Of a DNA stretch of 6,358 bases, positions 5,315 to 6,358 are shown piece by piece. This DNA comes from an uncultured Eubacteriales bacterium (GTDB lineage: Bacteria > Bacillota > Clostridia > Oscillospirales > Acutalibacteraceae): assembly GCA_958417225.1 (NCBI GenBank), contig CATZCM010000045.1, forward strand, positions 1-6,358. Reading direction: 5' to 3'. The notes below the pieces were generated by a model, which worked only from the letters and a program-made list of their open reading frames with translations, had not been told where the DNA came from and searched no databases. Position numbers and translations under genes: made by a program. Position 1 is the stretch's first letter, and each line of letters starts with the position of its first letter.

Positions 5315-5439
5315 GTTCACATCACACGATCGGGCGAAAAGTGAAAAAATAAGCCTTCTCGTACACATACATACTTATTCCATTATTGTATGGTATATCA
5401 CATCGCACATGAAAATCAGAACTTATGCTAACTATATTT

Positions 5440-5733
5440 TTAAATATACTCTACTATAAAATTACACATAGGATAATTTTTATTAAATTTTTCAAATAAG
5501 GCTCTCATTATTTCTGTATCACTAGGTAACGTTTCTACTATATTATTCCATCCCCTTATAACTAATACTTCAGGTAATTCAACTAAACCAGTTATTGCAT
5601 CCCAAAATGCCTCCCAATTCATTCCATAAAATTCTGGAAAACCAAGTTCTTTCTTTAACTTTTTTTGTAACTCTTTTGATGATTTTATTTCTGTAACATC
5701 TATAATTTTTTTCATCTTTTTTTTATTATTCAT
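5440..5733 (-). CDS. Barstar-family ribonuclease inhibitor (immunity protein, cassette A)
   Basis: This encodes 97 residues from the ATG at 5733, about the usual 90 of barstar. It would bind the barnase-type toxin one to one and cap its active site in the cytoplasm. Numbered from this start, KKELGFPEFYGMNWEAFWDA (27-46) aligns with the barstar helix-2 region: W44 and D45 match barstar W38 and D39 (the residue that enters the barnase active site), E41 matches D35, and the aromatic pair F35-Y36 matches Y29-Y30. TGLVELPEVLVIRGW follows as in barstar. The start was chosen because AAGGA (5742-5746) is 8 nt upstream; an ATG three codons earlier at 5742 overlaps that site. It begins 23 nt after the toxin stop. 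Family assignment is strong. Confidence 0.92.
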   Translation of the reverse strand: MNNKKKMKKIIDVTEIKSSKELQKKLKKELGFPEFYGMNWEAFWDAITGLVELPEVLVIRGWNNIVETLPSDTEIMRALFEKFNKNYPMCNFIVEYI

Positions 5734-5756
5734 AACACTCATCCTTATCTATAAAA

Positions 5757-6358
5757 TTATTTCCATTTACCAATAGGATACATCGTTTTATAATGTTCAT
5801 ATGTAACATACATTAATCCATCATTTGAATATACCAACCTAGTACCTTGTTGTTTGGCTCTCGACATAGTATCACTCAACCCTACATCGGCCTCATACCA
5901 TACTCTTCCACTTGCATTCGGCAACACCCCAGTCGTATTTAAGAACTCATCTCCACCTATTTGTCCTCCTGGAATATAATTACTAAGAGCTTTCCCAGGT
6001 TTCCATCCCTTTGCCATTGCCTCTGCTTTTGTTACATATCTTTGCGGTAGTTCACCTGTTTTTCTTAAACTTTCTACTAAAGGATTAGCAGATTCTGTTG
6101 TCTTTAATACTTCTTTATATTTTGCATAACTTACCACATTATGTGCCTCACCGCAAATACCACTAGCACTCTTATTAACGCAATTTAATGCAGTTTCAGC
6201 CTTTTCAACCTCACCAGCTGCATTTACCGCCCTGACTGCCTCATCGATTTTTTCAACTTCTGCTACACTTACCTTTCCAGGTTCAGGAAGCTTTCCCTTC
6301 ATTTGCAGTTTCACTGCTTCACAAGCGCGGATTTCATCATCTGTAAGTGTACGTGGTA
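5757..6358 (-). CDS. Barnase-family ribonuclease toxin tip with shared leader (cassette A, 5' end outside window)
   Basis: The frame is open to the right edge. Counting from a GTG at 6314 (185 residues), residues 1-32 are the shared leader (KLQMKGKLPEPGKV to RAVNAAG), 33-87 a linker, and 88-184 a complete microbial RNase domain. GELPQRYVTKAEAMAKGW (87-104), GGQIGGDEFLN (116-126) and LPNASGRVWYEADV (131-144) follow barnase closely. The catalytic residues are present: E141 (barnase E73) in WYEADV, R159 (R87) in TRLVYSND and H174 (H102) in YEHYKTM. It should cleave single-stranded RNA in a target cell. The next gene is a barstar, confirming the pair. The GTG has no ribosome binding site. Whether it is an orphan tip like the others or the 3' end of the full-length secreted toxin cannot be decided here. 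Confidence 0.92.
   Translation of the reverse strand, partial: PRTLTDDEIRACEAVKLQMKGKLPEPGKVSVAEVEKIDEAVRAVNAAGEVEKAETALNCVNKSASGICGEAHNVVSYAKYKEVLKTTESANPLVESLRKTGELPQRYVTKAEAMAKGWKPGKALSNYIPGGQIGGDEFLNTTGVLPNASGRVWYEADVGLSDTMSRAKQQGTRLVYSNDGLMYVTYEHYKTMYPIGKWK
6220..6358 (-). repeat. Shared toxin-leader segment, copy A (cut by window edge)
   Basis: This matches 4530-4668 with few differences, encoding PRTLTDDEIRACEAVKLQMK through DEAVRAVNA. It probably continues to the right. As in B and C, the toxin-specific sequence begins right after the AVRA.NA end of the leader. Confidence 0.9.

Larger units (their letters stand above)
5114..5439. other. Non-coding block with GC-rich hairpins between cassettes A and B
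   Basis: No supported gene lies in these 326 bases. About 5140-5340 is much richer in G and C than the flanking immunity genes. It contains the palindrome CCGGCCGG (5146-5153), a 13-bp-stem hairpin (5157-5190) and a nested hairpin (5277-5314). A plus-strand frame is open across it, but lacks a ribosome binding site and runs on into the antisense of barstar. It may be a remnant of the 3' flank of the main toxin locus or a structured untranslated element. Confidence 0.55.

Noticed and set aside
5094..5459. Plus-strand open frame of 121 codons across the GC-rich block
   Set aside because: No ribosome binding site, low-complexity Phe/Ser/Thr-rich translation without a domain, wrong strand for the array, and its end lies antisense to the end of the barstar gene. 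Treated as a chance frame, though conservation elsewhere would change this.
2096..6358. Leader repeats as a CRISPR array or insertion-sequence ends
   Set aside because: The repeats are coding, 140-300 bp long and separated by gene-sized unique sequence. No transposase gene, terminal inverted repeats or target duplications were seen.

Overview
The window is an accessory array of polymorphic-toxin C-terminal cassettes with their immunity genes. Every real gene is on the minus strand, so the array reads from the right end of the window to the left. The host looks like a member of the Bacillota: strong GGAGG- or GGGGG-type ribosome binding sites, a barnase/barstar pair and a DUF1871-type protein all fit. 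A Negativicutes-like host is possible, but the window alone cannot fix the genus. Base composition is chimeric. The shared toxin-leader segments and one intergenic block are moderately GC-rich, while the variable toxin tips and immunity genes are very AT-rich, as expected for exchanged cassettes.

Layout in transcription order: (A) 6358-5440, a barnase-family RNase toxin (partial at the window edge) and a barstar-family inhibitor. Next, 5439-5114 is a non-coding block whose GC-rich part, about 5140-5340, carries strong hairpins. (B) 5113-3900, the most complete cassette: a 112-bp head repeat with a hairpin, a long shared leader, a toxin tip that may be RelE/BECR-like, and a DUF1871-like immunity protein. 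(C) 3728-2333, a candidate ADP-ribosyltransferase-like toxin followed by a protein of the family often labelled ADP-ribosylation/crystallin J1. (D) 2316-1299, an HNH/EndoVII-type nuclease toxin and an unrecognised immunity candidate. (E) 1298-118, a graveyard: pieces of a lost toxin/immunity pair, a truncated AHH nuclease tip, and an Imm11 (DUF1629)-like immunity gene split by two frame changes at A-runs. At 112-1 the head repeat of cassette B returns exactly, so another full-type cassette begins at the left edge.

Cassettes A-D share a near-identical leader segment (repeats at 6220-6358, 4530-4824, 3434-3728 and 2096-2316) joined to unrelated toxin tips. None of the toxin frames has a convincing ribosome binding site or a secretion domain. 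Each intact immunity gene has a strong Shine-Dalgarno sequence 7-8 nt before its start and begins within about 25 nt of the toxin stop. The simplest reading is a store of orphan toxin tips. These would recombine through the shared leader onto a full-length secreted toxin gene lying outside the window (to the right), while the standing immunity genes protect the cell against kin carrying those toxins.
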